Program-made: the position numbers and the translations under genes
Assembly: GCA_027486155.1 (NCBI GenBank)
Contig: JAIXPR010000329.1
Coordinates: 1-26,061 of the forward strand
Direction of reading: 5' to 3'
Source of the DNA: Pseudomonadota bacterium
GTDB lineage: Bacteria; Bdellovibrionota_C; UBA2361; OMII01
Length of the DNA stretch: 26,061 nt
Notes under the pieces: model-generated
What the model was told of the DNA's origin: nothing
Database searches by the model: none
Seen by the model: the letters and a program-made list of their open reading frames with translations, nothing else
Part shown: in pieces, positions 16,453-25,341 of the stretch
Position numbering within the stretch: position 1 is the first letter of the stretch
How the letters are laid out: each line of letters begins with the position of its first letter

Positions 16453-16862
16453 GGCACCTCCTCCTCTTCTAGTCGCCGCCGCCCCTCTTCTATTCGCCCC
16501 TCACGTGGAGGGGCCAGAGACCACGACAGAGCCCCCTGGAGCCCTCCAAGACCGTTGAGAAATAAGGCGGTTACCTCGTATATCTACCCCCGGGTAGGGT
16601 TTCAACTTACCTCCAGAGGTAGTAAAACACACGGTGCATGGTGGTTGGTCTCTCCCGCGTGGCTCGTGGCATGGGAAGAGAGCGACCTGTACTAGCCGAG
16701 TGACCGACCTTGAAGGGCTCAACGAATGTCTTCGATCGCGCTATCTGAAAGTTTGGCGATGTTCTCACAGAGAGCGGAGCGGCCCCTTCGTCCCCTCCTT
16801 CCACCGCTTCGAAACGGCTTCGGTTATTCTCGTAATTCCATCCAATTCGAACGACGAGCCGC
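16453..16862. other. Intergenic gap upstream of the TamB-TamA gene, with palindromes
   Basis: This 410-bp gap holds no convincing gene; small frames on both strands look like chance. It contains several perfect palindromes: a 7-bp hairpin at 16496-16514, CTACCC/GGGTAG at 16584-16597, and TACCTC-CA-GAGGTA at 16608-16621. The last two may be protein-binding sites because their loops are too short for good RNA hairpins. I could not identify a convincing promoter for the downstream gene. Confidence 0.45.
16496..16514 (+). terminator. GC-rich hairpin after the E2-lipA operon
   Basis: GCCCCTC (16496-16502) and GAGGGGC (16508-16514) form a perfect 7-bp stem with the loop ACGTG, 43 nt after the methyltransferase stop. 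No T-run follows, so it is a weak terminator candidate or a 3'-end stabiliser. Confidence 0.3.
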
Positions 16863-19800
16863 ATGAAGCGTATCTCTGGAAACATCCTTGCTCTGATCGG
16901 GCTTATCCTGGGATTGGCGAGTGGTGTCGGCGTCGTTGCGCTCAAGGGATATATTATTCAGGAGATAGTCCAGGCCCTCAACGAAGAGGTAGCGATCTCG
17001 TGTAAGACCTGCTCGCTCTCCTATGACTCATTCTCGCTCTCGTTCCTGACCCTCTCCGGCAAAGTTACCGACGTGAAGCTTCTTGATAACGGTGAGCCTA
17101 AACTCTCCTTTGATAAAATTACCGCTACGTTCAGCGTGAATGAGATCCTCGATCAAAAGATCTACCTTGAAACGCTCATCCTCTCTGACGGACACGCTGA
17201 AGGTGTAGGACCGGACTCAGTGACCTTTCGATTTATTGAACAGATAACCTCGCCCCTCCCTCCCGAGCTTGAGAACAAACCTCGATGGAGAGCTATTCTC
17301 AACAACCTGGAGATACGCACGACCTCTTTACGGGAGTCATTCGGCGCGAGCGAGCTCTACGGACAAAACCTCTCACTATTTGTGAAACGAATTGGAGATG
17401 AGTTCGTTATCCTTCCAGAGCTTAAAGATCTCCGGTATCGGTCGTTCCTGAATGAGGAAAAGACCGAAGTCACCGAGCTACCTCTTGGACAACTGACGGG
17501 ATCGGTCGTTATTCAAGAGAATCAAGCCGTATTCAACGGCCTCAAGCTTGGGCGTGATCTATCCTCAGTAGACCTCAAAGGCGCGGCTGATACCGCGCAT
17601 GGAGACGCTCTATCCGGGAGCGCGACCTACACAGTCGATGCCCAATACGTTGGCATCCCCTCCTGGATGCGGGGGCTGTTGGTGGGCACTGGGGACTTGA
17701 AGGGCTCACTAGGAAGTCCGATTATCGAGGGTTCTCTCTCACACGCTGAGTCGGCGCCACTCACGTTGGCATTCCCTCACGCCTCGCCCGTGACGCTCTC
17801 ATCAATTCAGGGAAACCTCTCGGTTGACGTGAATCACGGAGACCCCGTGGTCACGCTACGCAATATCGCTGGAGCGGGTGACAAATCGAAACTCACCGGA
17901 ACCCAGCCACTTGTATTCTCGGATAAAGGGCTCACCGCCGGGTTTGATGTTTCGCTTCCCTCTTTCACCTACGGTCCATTCTCAGTGCATGACGCCTCCG
18001 CCACCATCACGGTAAAGCCCATCGGCGAGGACACCATTACTACCTTCGCCGTCCAAGCCGCTGACCTAAAAGTACAAGGAACCTCGTTGGGGCCGGTGAA
18101 GCTCAATCTTACACTTGAGCCTCGGGGAATCTCCGTAAAGGTCGATTCTACGGACCCCCGCTACGGCACCCTTCACTGGGAGGGATTCATCGATACCCTC
18201 GGCGCGGAACCCCTGCTTAAGGATGGCAGGTTCCTCCTTGAGAACTATCGCTATCCTCAAACAAGTCCCCCCAATCCCGCACGACTCAGCCCGATTCACC
18301 TGACAACATCTCTCCCCCTCTCGGGCCCCCTCGACCTCGGCAAACTAACAGGAGAGGGGCCGACGACCATCGCCATACCGGACTTTGGTCTCGGCATCTC
18401 CATGAGTGGAAAGACGACGCTGAAGAACGGAGACCTCGTCGTCAATCTCCCGACCTCGGCGCAACGCGCCTCCATGAATCTGAAACTTGACCTGGCGCGA
18501 ACGTTTAACGGCAAATTACAGATCTCACTTCCCTCAGCGCCCCTTTCGAGCTTTGTCCAGGAGGCGGATTGCGGTGTGATAGACGCCTCGCTCGATTACA
18601 ACTTCAGCATGTCATCTCCGCTCGGAGGATCCGGCAACCTGGTGCTTGGGGATTTCTATGTGGGATGTGATCCGTACGTGCTCCGCCTTCCCAAAAACAC
18701 GACGCTCCCCATCTCGGTCGGCGCTCTCAGATTTAGGAACACCCGCCTCTCAAGTGGAAACACGGCGCTCGTGCTCGATGGTTCTCTCGGCTTCGAACCG
18801 GGCTTCGATCTCTCACTCGCGGGAGACCTAAACCTCAGTTCGCTCCTTCCTCTCCTTCCTTCAGTGGACAACCTGCGTGGATTACTCTCCACGAAAGTAG
18901 CTATCAAGGGCCCCCTCGCGGCTCCACGCTTTTCCGGAACGGCCTCTCTCTCTGATGGGGAGATCGCGGTCCCATCCCCGGACATCGGCGCGCATGATGT
19001 AAAGGGGCGATTCCTGCTCTCTGAAGACACGATTAAGGTTGATAGCCTTACGGGCTCGGTCAACTCTGGCTCCTTCACCCTAAAGGGTACTGTCGTCCCC
19101 TTTAATTGGCCGAGCTCTCGAGTCACGGCGGAGCTTAAAGAGGTAACGGTAGAACCAGCTCCAGACGCCTCTATCACATTTTCTGGCAATCTCGCCTTAG
19201 GATTGAGTCAAGAGAAGCACCAAACGCTCTCCGGCGAGATCGGAATCGACTTCGCGGAGATATCAAAAGACTTCGATCTCAATAAGATCCTGGTACAAAC
19301 CATCAAAGGATACTTCATTCCCGCCCGAGTACAGCCTCAGATCAGTAAGAAGCCGGTATCGCTCGACCTTGATGTGAGATTCTCAGCGCCTCGAAACATC
19401 TTCGTTTTAACCCCATTCTTTAGCGCCGAGCTGAACGCCAATATCCACGCCGGCGGCACGACTGCCGACCCAGCGCTCAACGGCTCTATGCAACTTCTGA
19501 GTGGCTGGGTCGGCCTGAAAGGCAACCGTTTCGATGTGACATCGGGAAGCCTGGCCTTCAAACCGGGCACCTTGACACCCAACATCGAGATAGCGAGCGA
19601 GGGAAATCTTCGAGCTCCCACCGGTGAGAGCGTACTCGTCATACTCGAGGCGTCAGGCCCGCTCACCGCTCCCCGAATCGCACTCTCCTCGGATCGGGGA
19701 CTCTCTCAAGAAGATCTCCTTCTTCTGATAACCTCCTCTCGATCGCTGACCGGGCGCACCATGGCGAATCGGGTAGGCAATCAATTTGCCCAAGACCAAC

Positions 19801-22589
19801 GATACTTCCTATCCGAGGACTCCTTCAGCAGCTTTGAGGCTTTTTTTAGAAACCTCACCAAGATCGACACTCTATCCTTTGAACCGACATATAACCCCTA
19901 CACCGGTCTTGTTGAGCCGGCGGTCGTAGCCAAGAAAACCCTGACACCCCGATTCGCGTTCGTGGGCAACAGTCTCTTTAGTAGTGTGAGCAACTCAAAA
20001 GTGGGCGCCGTCTATAACCTGACACCAAATCTCGATGTCAACGGCTTCATTCAATCGGTCAGCACCCAGCAGAACCTTATTCTGAGCTCCGATCTCACCT
20101 ACACCATCCTCGCCGAACAAGCGGTCCTTGTTGAGATCACGGTGCAGGGAACGGATCAAACCGATGAACAAGATATTCTCGGCGCCGCGCGCATCGGGTC
20201 GGAGTCGCGAATACAGAATGACGCTGAGAGCCTGTCCACCATTCAACGAAACATTACAGGGTATCTCCACGATCAGGGCCTCCTCGGCGCAAGGGTCGAT
20301 GTCTCGTGTCATCTAGCTGATCATTTCTGCAGGCAGCTCCTCATTACGATACATGAGGGCAATACCTTCACGATTGGTGAGGTACGGGTCGAAGGAGACC
20401 AACTGCCGCCGGATGTGGAACAGCTCATCAAGTCTGTGGCAACTACCGGCACTACCGCTCTCGGGTCGGTCAAGCAAGCGATGGAGAAAAAGATCGTGTT
20501 GGGGTTGCGCAACGAGGGATATATCGCCGCTCGGATAACACCGATTTATGTTCCCACCGACAAACCCAATGCGGTAGATCTCGTCATCAAGGCTGACCTG
20601 CGAGAACCGATATCGTTTGTGTTCTCGGGAAACACGGTGTTCTCTGATGAGCAGTTCCTCGACTCGATTGAGCTCTTCTCTCGAAAGAGGCCGTTTGGTA
20701 ACAATACGATTAAACTGCTCGTGCAAAACATCGAACAGATGTACCAGGCCTCGGGCTATCTCTTCGCTCAGGTCTCGTACTCAGAAGATCGAACGAACCC
20801 TCAGCGTCTCTTATACAACATAACGATATCGGAGGAAGCTCAAACAAAAGTTCGCGAATTAAAACTAGTCGGGAACGATTCCCTCTCTGAGAAACATATC
20901 AAGAAGGCGATGCGATCTCTCGGCCTCACTGAGCAAATCGACCTGCTCAAGCCGACCTACGCGATTCCGGCCCAGCTCGATACCTTGAAGACGATCTTGG
21001 AGGCGGTGTATCAACAGGAGGGCTTCCCCAACGCCCAAGCCAACTACACAATAGAACCCGTAGATAACGGCACCGCCCTCGATATTACCTACCGCATCAT
21101 CGAGGGGGAACCTCTGCGGATTCAGAGCATCGCGGTCCAAGGCTTTCCGGAGGACCTCACCATCCGAAAAGCGCCGTCTACGCCCATTTCGCTGCCAGTT
21201 ATCAACCAATACATCGAACATCTGGTCGCCCAACTCGAAGAGGAGGGCTTCATGACACCTACGATCGACGTGGAGCCCTCATCCGATACCTCCCATGTCG
21301 ATCTCCTGATAGCTCCGGGACCTCGCTCAATCATTTCATCAGTGACCGTTGAGGGACTCTCCCTTATCGATGAGTCGGTCGCGCGAAAATATATCTTACT
21401 TGAACCAGGCAAACCCTTCCGGACCGAGGACGTGAACGCCACGAAGAGAGAACTCCTTCGTTCCGGTCTCTTTTCTCGGGTGGAGGTCGTCGCTACCGAT
21501 GGTGCCTTTGATCATCCGAAGGAGGCTATCACCGTTCGGCTCGCAGAGCGCGCTCTCGAAACGCTTGAGGTTGGCACGGGCGCTAACTCTGAGTTCGGTC
21601 TCCATGTATTCGGGGAAGCGGTAGACAAGTCCTTCTTCGCCGACGGTCGAACTATCTCAACGCGAATCGATACCTACTTCGATCAGGCTCAGATCAATCC
21701 TGACGGATCAAGCGCGATCAGTCAGGGATTCGCGAACATCCGCTACATGGATCCATTCTTTCTTGACTCGCAATACGCGCTCACGGAGGAACTACGCTTT
21801 CAACGACAAGAGCTGTCAACTCAGGAGTTCAACCTTGATCGAATGACCTTCGCGTCATATCTCTTCAGACAGTTTGAGTCTCGACTCACCTTCACGGGCG
21901 GTCACTCCCTTACGCTCGACAATTTGAACGACGTCAATCCAGGGGCGGTCATTACTCCGCTCGATACCGGTCACGTACGCCTGAGCTTTCTCTCAGGGCT
22001 CCTGAAATTCGATACACGCGACGATCCCCTCACCCCTCATAACGGATATACCTTTACCGTCGAGCCGAAACTCTCATTTCAACAGATAGGTTCGGAGGCG
22101 AACTTCGCCGGGATCCTCTCGAAAGTGACCGGTATCGTGCCATTGGAACGGATCCTCTCCCCACGATTCTCTCTGGGATTGGGACTCTCGGGCGGTATCG
22201 CTCAACCGTGGGGTGACACGGTTGGTATCCCGATTACTCAACGATTCTACCTTGGAGGTCGCACGACCGTTCGCGGATTCAAGGAGAACTCGTTAGGACC
22301 ATTAGGGTATAACGGCGCTGTTATTGGAGGCGACACCCTCCTCATGGAGAAGAATCAGTTTCAATATCTTGTAACGGATTCATTCAGCACACATACCTTC
22401 GTCGATATCGGTAACGTATATCTCCGTCACGAGAGCTTTGATCTTGCGGACCTTCGGACAAGCACCGGCTTCGGATTCCAGTACATCTCCCCTATCGGAC
22501 CGATCGGTTTTGACGTCGGCTATCCTCTCGACCGACAACCAAATGAGGATGTCTATCGAATTCACTTCTCGGTTGGAAGCACGTTCTAA
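16863..22589 (+). CDS. TamB-TamA fusion: TamB-like domain joined to POTRA + Omp85 beta-barrel
   Basis: 1908 residues in one uninterrupted frame from ATG 16863. An N-terminal membrane anchor (NILALIGLILGLASGVGVVA, residues about 7-28) is followed by about 1000 residues of AsmA/TamB-like beta-strand repeats. The conserved TamB C-terminal block lies at about 855-960 (LNGSMQLLSGWVGLKGNRFD, SLAFKPGTLTPNIEI, RGLSQEDLLLLITS). From about 1105 to 1565 come roughly five or six POTRA-like units (for example SFVFSGNTVFSDEQF, KVRELKLVGNDSLSEKHI, ISSVTVEGLSLIDE). The barrel runs from about 1570 to 1908. Its Omp85 markers are LKFDTRDDPLTPHNGY, the VRGF motif at 1803-1806 and a terminal Phe. TamA is an outer-membrane barrel and TamB its inner-membrane-anchored periplasmic partner; they act in outer-membrane biogenesis and lipid transport. 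Here both parts are one chain. The start lacks a strong Shine-Dalgarno. Confidence 0.93.
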   Translation: MKRISGNILALIGLILGLASGVGVVALKGYIIQEIVQALNEEVAISCKTCSLSYDSFSLSFLTLSGKVTDVKLLDNGEPKLSFDKITATFSVNEILDQKIYLETLILSDGHAEGVGPDSVTFRFIEQITSPLPPELENKPRWRAILNNLEIRTTSLRESFGASELYGQNLSLFVKRIGDEFVILPELKDLRYRSFLNEEKTEVTELPLGQLTGSVVIQENQAVFNGLKLGRDLSSVDLKGAADTAHGDALSGSATYTVDAQYVGIPSWMRGLLVGTGDLKGSLGSPIIEGSLSHAESAPLTLAFPHASPVTLSSIQGNLSVDVNHGDPVVTLRNIAGAGDKSKLTGTQPLVFSDKGLTAGFDVSLPSFTYGPFSVHDASATITVKPIGEDTITTFAVQAADLKVQGTSLGPVKLNLTLEPRGISVKVDSTDPRYGTLHWEGFIDTLGAEPLLKDGRFLLENYRYPQTSPPNPARLSPIHLTTSLPLSGPLDLGKLTGEGPTTIAIPDFGLGISMSGKTTLKNGDLVVNLPTSAQRASMNLKLDLARTFNGKLQISLPSAPLSSFVQEADCGVIDASLDYNFSMSSPLGGSGNLVLGDFYVGCDPYVLRLPKNTTLPISVGALRFRNTRLSSGNTALVLDGSLGFEPGFDLSLAGDLNLSSLLPLLPSVDNLRGLLSTKVAIKGPLAAPRFSGTASLSDGEIAVPSPDIGAHDVKGRFLLSEDTIKVDSLTGSVNSGSFTLKGTVVPFNWPSSRVTAELKEVTVEPAPDASITFSGNLALGLSQEKHQTLSGEIGIDFAEISKDFDLNKILVQTIKGYFIPARVQPQISKKPVSLDLDVRFSAPRNIFVLTPFFSAELNANIHAGGTTADPALNGSMQLLSGWVGLKGNRFDVTSGSLAFKPGTLTPNIEIASEGNLRAPTGESVLVILEASGPLTAPRIALSSDRGLSQEDLLLLITSSRSLTGRTMANRVGNQFAQDQRYFLSEDSFSSFEAFFRNLTKIDTLSFEPTYNPYTGLVEPAVVAKKTLTPRFAFVGNSLFSSVSNSKVGAVYNLTPNLDVNGFIQSVSTQQNLILSSDLTYTILAEQAVLVEITVQGTDQTDEQDILGAARIGSESRIQNDAESLSTIQRNITGYLHDQGLLGARVDVSCHLADHFCRQLLITIHEGNTFTIGEVRVEGDQLPPDVEQLIKSVATTGTTALGSVKQAMEKKIVLGLRNEGYIAARITPIYVPTDKPNAVDLVIKADLREPISFVFSGNTVFSDEQFLDSIELFSRKRPFGNNTIKLLVQNIEQMYQASGYLFAQVSYSEDRTNPQRLLYNITISEEAQTKVRELKLVGNDSLSEKHIKKAMRSLGLTEQIDLLKPTYAIPAQLDTLKTILEAVYQQEGFPNAQANYTIEPVDNGTALDITYRIIEGEPLRIQSIAVQGFPEDLTIRKAPSTPISLPVINQYIEHLVAQLEEEGFMTPTIDVEPSSDTSHVDLLIAPGPRSIISSVTVEGLSLIDESVARKYILLEPGKPFRTEDVNATKRELLRSGLFSRVEVVATDGAFDHPKEAITVRLAERALETLEVGTGANSEFGLHVFGEAVDKSFFADGRTISTRIDTYFDQAQINPDGSSAISQGFANIRYMDPFFLDSQYALTEELRFQRQELSTQEFNLDRMTFASYLFRQFESRLTFTGGHSLTLDNLNDVNPGAVITPLDTGHVRLSFLSGLLKFDTRDDPLTPHNGYTFTVEPKLSFQQIGSEANFAGILSKVTGIVPLERILSPRFSLGLGLSGGIAQPWGDTVGIPITQRFYLGGRTTVRGFKENSLGPLGYNGAVIGGDTLLMEKNQFQYLVTDSFSTHTFVDIGNVYLRHESFDLADLRTSTGFGFQYISPIGPIGFDVGYPLDRQPNEDVYRIHFSVGSTF

Positions 22590-22618
22590 CATCGTATCTG
22601 GCCGCATCGACAGACAAG

Positions 22619-22677
22619 ACGATACGGCCCGCGAGGATCCGCCTTCGCTAAAGCTTCGGCGAGACAGGCAGCGGGCC
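22619..22677. repeat. 59-bp repeat, copy 1 (REP/MITE-like)
   Basis: This matches 22767-22825 with only two mismatches, offset by exactly 148 bp. It begins ACGATACGGCC and contains GGATCCGCC, CTTCGCTAAAGCTTCGGCG and GAGACAGGCAGCGGGCC. Its ends, GGCCCGC (22626-22632) and GCGGGCC (22671-22677), are inverted repeats, so the unit can fold on itself. Confidence 0.95.
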
Positions 22678-22701
22678 CTACCAGGTGCCTTATCCATCAT
22701 C

Positions 22702-22730
22702 GGTAGGGCCCGACTCCTGGCGGGCCGTAT
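22702..22730. repeat. Short palindromic unit lacking the core
   Basis: GGTAGGGCCCG (22702-22712) and GCGGGCCGTAT (22720-22730) are the same terminal motifs in inverted orientation, separated by only 7 nt. GGTAGGGCCC also pairs perfectly with GGGCCCTACC at 22673-22682, and GCGGGCCGTAT pairs perfectly with ATACGGCCCGC at 22622-22632. Confidence 0.85.
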
Positions 22731-22766
22731 GACATCTGGAGGTATCACCGCTTCATCGATAGGCGA

Positions 22767-22825
22767 ACGATACGGCCTGCGGGGATCCGCCTTCGCTAAA
22801 GCTTCGGCGAGACAGGCAGCGGGCC
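22767..22825. repeat. 59-bp repeat, copy 2 (REP/MITE-like)
   Basis: Second copy of the 59-bp element in the 373-bp gap between the fusion gene and the transporter. The 43-bp core from 22783 is identical to 22635-22677. The inverted ends read GGCCTGC and GCGGGCC, leaving one G-T type mismatch in the stem. Confidence 0.95.
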
Positions 22826-22962
22826 ATACCGATACATCCTCATTCCTTCTTAGTATCCCGTGTCGATCAATCACTTTGCGTGATGAGATATTTGGACGTA
22901 TTGTTCACGGAACCTTTGCCGGTATGGCGGCATCTTTTCTATAAGTCGTCGAGCGCAGCGTC

Positions 22963-23982
22963 ATGTCCACTGAGAACCTCATTTCACAACAAACTCTCAA
23001 ACGGGCCTCCTTCGCGGCGTTTTTCGCCCTATTGGCCGGCTTCTTCGTGTTCGGTCTTGGGACACCGCTCCTCACTATCCTCTTCGGATATCTGATCCTC
23101 CATTATATCGGCCGGTATATGCCAAAGAGGGTTGCCATCGTGACCTTCTCCGTCCTTGTCCTCATATTGTTCTATATCTTCGTGCATTTCGTACAAGAAG
23201 CCGTTCGGGCACTTCCGCTCGCCGCCAGCAAGGCGATCCCAACTATCGTCTCACTAGCGACGGAATACGGTATTGATACCCCTTTCGAGGATCCCGAGGG
23301 ACTTAAGGCGTTCGTGCGTGATGGACTGGAGTCTCAGCTTCACTTCCTTGCCCGGTTCGCCCAAGTTTTCACGAAGGAGTTTGTCTACGTGATAATCGCG
23401 TTGGTAGCCACCACGGGAATCTTCATGACCGGAAAGCTCGATCTGGGTCGGGAGACCTATGCCATCCGTCACAACGTGTATTCCGCCTTTACTGAGAAGC
23501 TGGAGGTACGATTCGCGAACTTCTTCAAGAGTTTCCACACCGTCATGGGCGCGCAGGTAGCTATCTCGTTGATAAATACCTTCTTCACCGGCCTCTTTGT
23601 GCTCAGCCTCTCCTGGTTCGGCTCACCCATGCCCTACTCTTTCGTTATTATAGTAGTTACATTTCTTTGTGGACTCTTGCCGATCATCGGAAACCTCATG
23701 AGCAACACCGTCATCTTTTGTATCGGAGTTACTCAATCGGTGCAGCTTGGTGTTATCGCCCTGTCGTACCTTATCGTCCTGCACAAGTTTGAGTACTTCC
23801 TCAACAGCAAGATCATCGGAGGTCGTATTAAGAATCCGATGTGGCTCACCCTGCTCAGTCTTCTGGTCGGGGAGCGCTTGGCGGGCATCCCAGGGATGAT
23901 TTTGGCACCGGTCATCCTCAATTATTGTAAACTTGAGGGATCTCGGATGGAGGTCAAGCCTCCACAGCCAGGACAGGCCTAA
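22963..23982 (+). CDS. AI-2E family (PerM/TqsA-like) membrane transporter
   Basis: 339 residues with about seven to eight hydrophobic segments, the usual size for the family. After paired N-terminal membrane segments comes an amphipathic middle region (about 70-190). The family's conserved C-terminal blocks then follow: FLCGLLPIIGNLMSNTVIFC, VLHKFEYFLNSKIIGGRIKN, and PMWLTLLSLLVGERLAGIPG followed by MILAPVILNYCKL. Members include TqsA (autoinducer-2 export) and others of unknown or Na+/H+-linked function. The substrate cannot be told from sequence, so no symbol is assigned. It lies 373 bp after the TamB-TamA stop, separated by the palindromic cluster, so it probably has its own promoter. Confidence 0.9.
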   Translation: MSTENLISQQTLKRASFAAFFALLAGFFVFGLGTPLLTILFGYLILHYIGRYMPKRVAIVTFSVLVLILFYIFVHFVQEAVRALPLAASKAIPTIVSLATEYGIDTPFEDPEGLKAFVRDGLESQLHFLARFAQVFTKEFVYVIIALVATTGIFMTGKLDLGRETYAIRHNVYSAFTEKLEVRFANFFKSFHTVMGAQVAISLINTFFTGLFVLSLSWFGSPMPYSFVIIVVTFLCGLLPIIGNLMSNTVIFCIGVTQSVQLGVIALSYLIVLHKFEYFLNSKIIGGRIKNPMWLTLLSLLVGERLAGIPGMILAPVILNYCKLEGSRMEVKPPQPGQA

Positions 23983-23989
23983 CAAGCTG

Positions 23990-24051
23990 ATTCCGCCAAG
24001 AAAAATGGGCGGTAGAGCCTTTCCCCGAAGGCCCTGAAACGATACTTTTTT
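23990..24051 (+). terminator. Candidate terminator region after the transporter
   Basis: Two small hairpins lie just after the stop codon: CCGCC/GGCGG (23993-23997 with 24008-24012) and GCCTT/AAGGC (24017-24021 with 24028-24032, loop TCCCCG). A T6 run follows at 24046-24051 and T5 shortly after. The stems are short and the T-run is 14 nt from the second stem, so confidence is moderate. Confidence 0.35.
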
Positions 24052-24211
24052 CGCCTTTTTAAAAATAGTGAAAACCTTCTCCACACCCCTGCATCATACC
24101 AAGTACGTTTCGAGGCAGCGCATTCGTTAGCCATGGGCCCCACAGCTCAGACTACCAAGTGAACTAACTCGGGCTGGTTTTAGAGATAATTGAAAACTCT
24201 CTGGGGTATTT

Positions 24212-25297
24212 ATGTTTAGTACAATCGTAACTGATGATACTGGATCAAAGCTGGCGGTCCTGGAAAAGGTTAAATGTCTCAATGACATCAACGCTACGAC
24301 CGACATCATCGTGGTGAGCACAGACACCCAGCCTGCCGAGTGGACAACTGGCATCTGGATTCAAGCTCCAACGATGGTAGCCGGACTAGCGAAGGCCGCC
24401 CAATTAGCAGCAAGCAAGCGCATCATCGTGATGAGCTCAGCGGTGGCTTTCCAGCCCGCCGATCTCGCCCGACTTGTCGCCGAGCTTGACACTCGACAAA
24501 TTCGTGAGCACACCATCGTTGTCGCTCGCGACGAGTCTGGCCTTGTTCAGGTCCCCGATATCGGAGCTGAACAGGTTCTAAACGCAATCAGCAAAATGGA
24601 CACATGGCCTCTCGTCGTTGTAGGCACGAGTCGCTTCGCCCTGAGCATGATTGGTGAAGAGGACGCTACGTCGGCAACCGAGTACCTCGCGCAAGCGTTG
24701 GTTCGCTCGGTCGCTGATGGGGATACGATCCGTCACTCAACCCTGATTGACACCGTTATCTCCTCCGCGAACCTCTCAGCGGTCTGCACACTCTCGGACG
24801 AAGCTCGCGGTCGAATCTTGAAGACAGCGATTGATGCCTTCAACATCGAGGAGCTCTTCCCGAGTCACAACTGGGTTTCGTACAGCCAAGAAAGCGCGGC
24901 TGCGTCGTACCACTCTATCGCGGCCCTCTTCCTCCGTTTCGGAGACCCAGAGTCCGCGGCTGAGTGCCTTGATTGCAGCGAGCGTCTTGAGGAGAGTCCA
25001 CGTTTCTTCGCCCTTCAGGGTCTTATTCACCAACAAAAAGGTGAGACACTTGGGGCGGTGGCAAGCTTCGTATCAAGTCTTCAGTGCTACGAGGCTCGTA
25101 AGGTTGATAACGGTAAGCACTACATCACCTTTAAGCCAGGTAACCTTGAGGTAATCAACTCACGGTTAGTGGATGGACTTAACGCTCTCAACAAACGGGA
25201 CAATGACAGCGCTGTGGGACACTTCTCGGAAGCGGTGTTCAATTTCGACCCGTTCTACGAGGAGCACGGCGTTCTTCCTTCAGGGAAGAGCCGATAA
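24212..25297 (+). CDS. Hypothetical protein, GT-A-like N-half and TPR-like C-half
   Basis: 361 residues from ATG 24212, with GGGG about 6 nt upstream. The N-terminal half (1-150) alternates strands and helices (ATTDIIVVSTDTQPAEW; GLAKAAQLAASKRIIVMSSA; PLVVVGTSRFALSMIGEEDA). This layout is reminiscent of a family-2 GT-A fold, but the usual metal-binding DxD is replaced by SSA, so if related it is probably degenerate. The C-terminal half (about 220-350) is helical with repeat-like pairs such as AAASYHSIAALFLRFGDPES, FFALQGLIHQQKGETLGAVA and ALNKRDNDSAVGHFSEAVFN, typical of tetratricopeptide repeats. No signal peptide or membrane segment is seen. I do not recognise the family. It stands alone, with a terminator right after it. 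Confidence 0.75.
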   Translation: MFSTIVTDDTGSKLAVLEKVKCLNDINATTDIIVVSTDTQPAEWTTGIWIQAPTMVAGLAKAAQLAASKRIIVMSSAVAFQPADLARLVAELDTRQIREHTIVVARDESGLVQVPDIGAEQVLNAISKMDTWPLVVVGTSRFALSMIGEEDATSATEYLAQALVRSVADGDTIRHSTLIDTVISSANLSAVCTLSDEARGRILKTAIDAFNIEELFPSHNWVSYSQESAAASYHSIAALFLRFGDPESAAECLDCSERLEESPRFFALQGLIHQQKGETLGAVASFVSSLQCYEARKVDNGKHYITFKPGNLEVINSRLVDGLNALNKRDNDSAVGHFSEAVFNFDPFYEEHGVLPSGKSR

Positions 25298-25341
25298 TCT
25301 GAGACAACTCAGATGTAGTGCCCCGGATCTCTAAAACGGCG

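Noticed and set aside
16607..16945. 112-codon minus-strand and 123-codon plus-strand frames in the gap before the fusion gene
   Set aside because: They overlap each other and the start of the fusion gene, and have low-complexity, noncoding-like composition.
22619..22825. CRISPR array
   Set aside because: Only two similar units 148 bp apart, with internal palindromes and no regular spacer series or cas genes.
22380..22874. 164-codon minus-strand frame overlapping the end of the fusion gene and the palindromic cluster
   Set aside because: It overlaps the barrel C-terminus and reads through the repeats; its composition reflects the complement of real coding and palindromic DNA.
22438..22944. 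168-codon plus-strand frame through the palindromic cluster
   Set aside because: It overlaps the real barrel frame, and its residues in the gap are simply translated repeat units (AKASARQAAG). No start signal.
24881..25036. Minus-strand frames inside the TPR-like gene
   Set aside because: Antisense shadows of a longer plus-strand gene with a good start and terminator.
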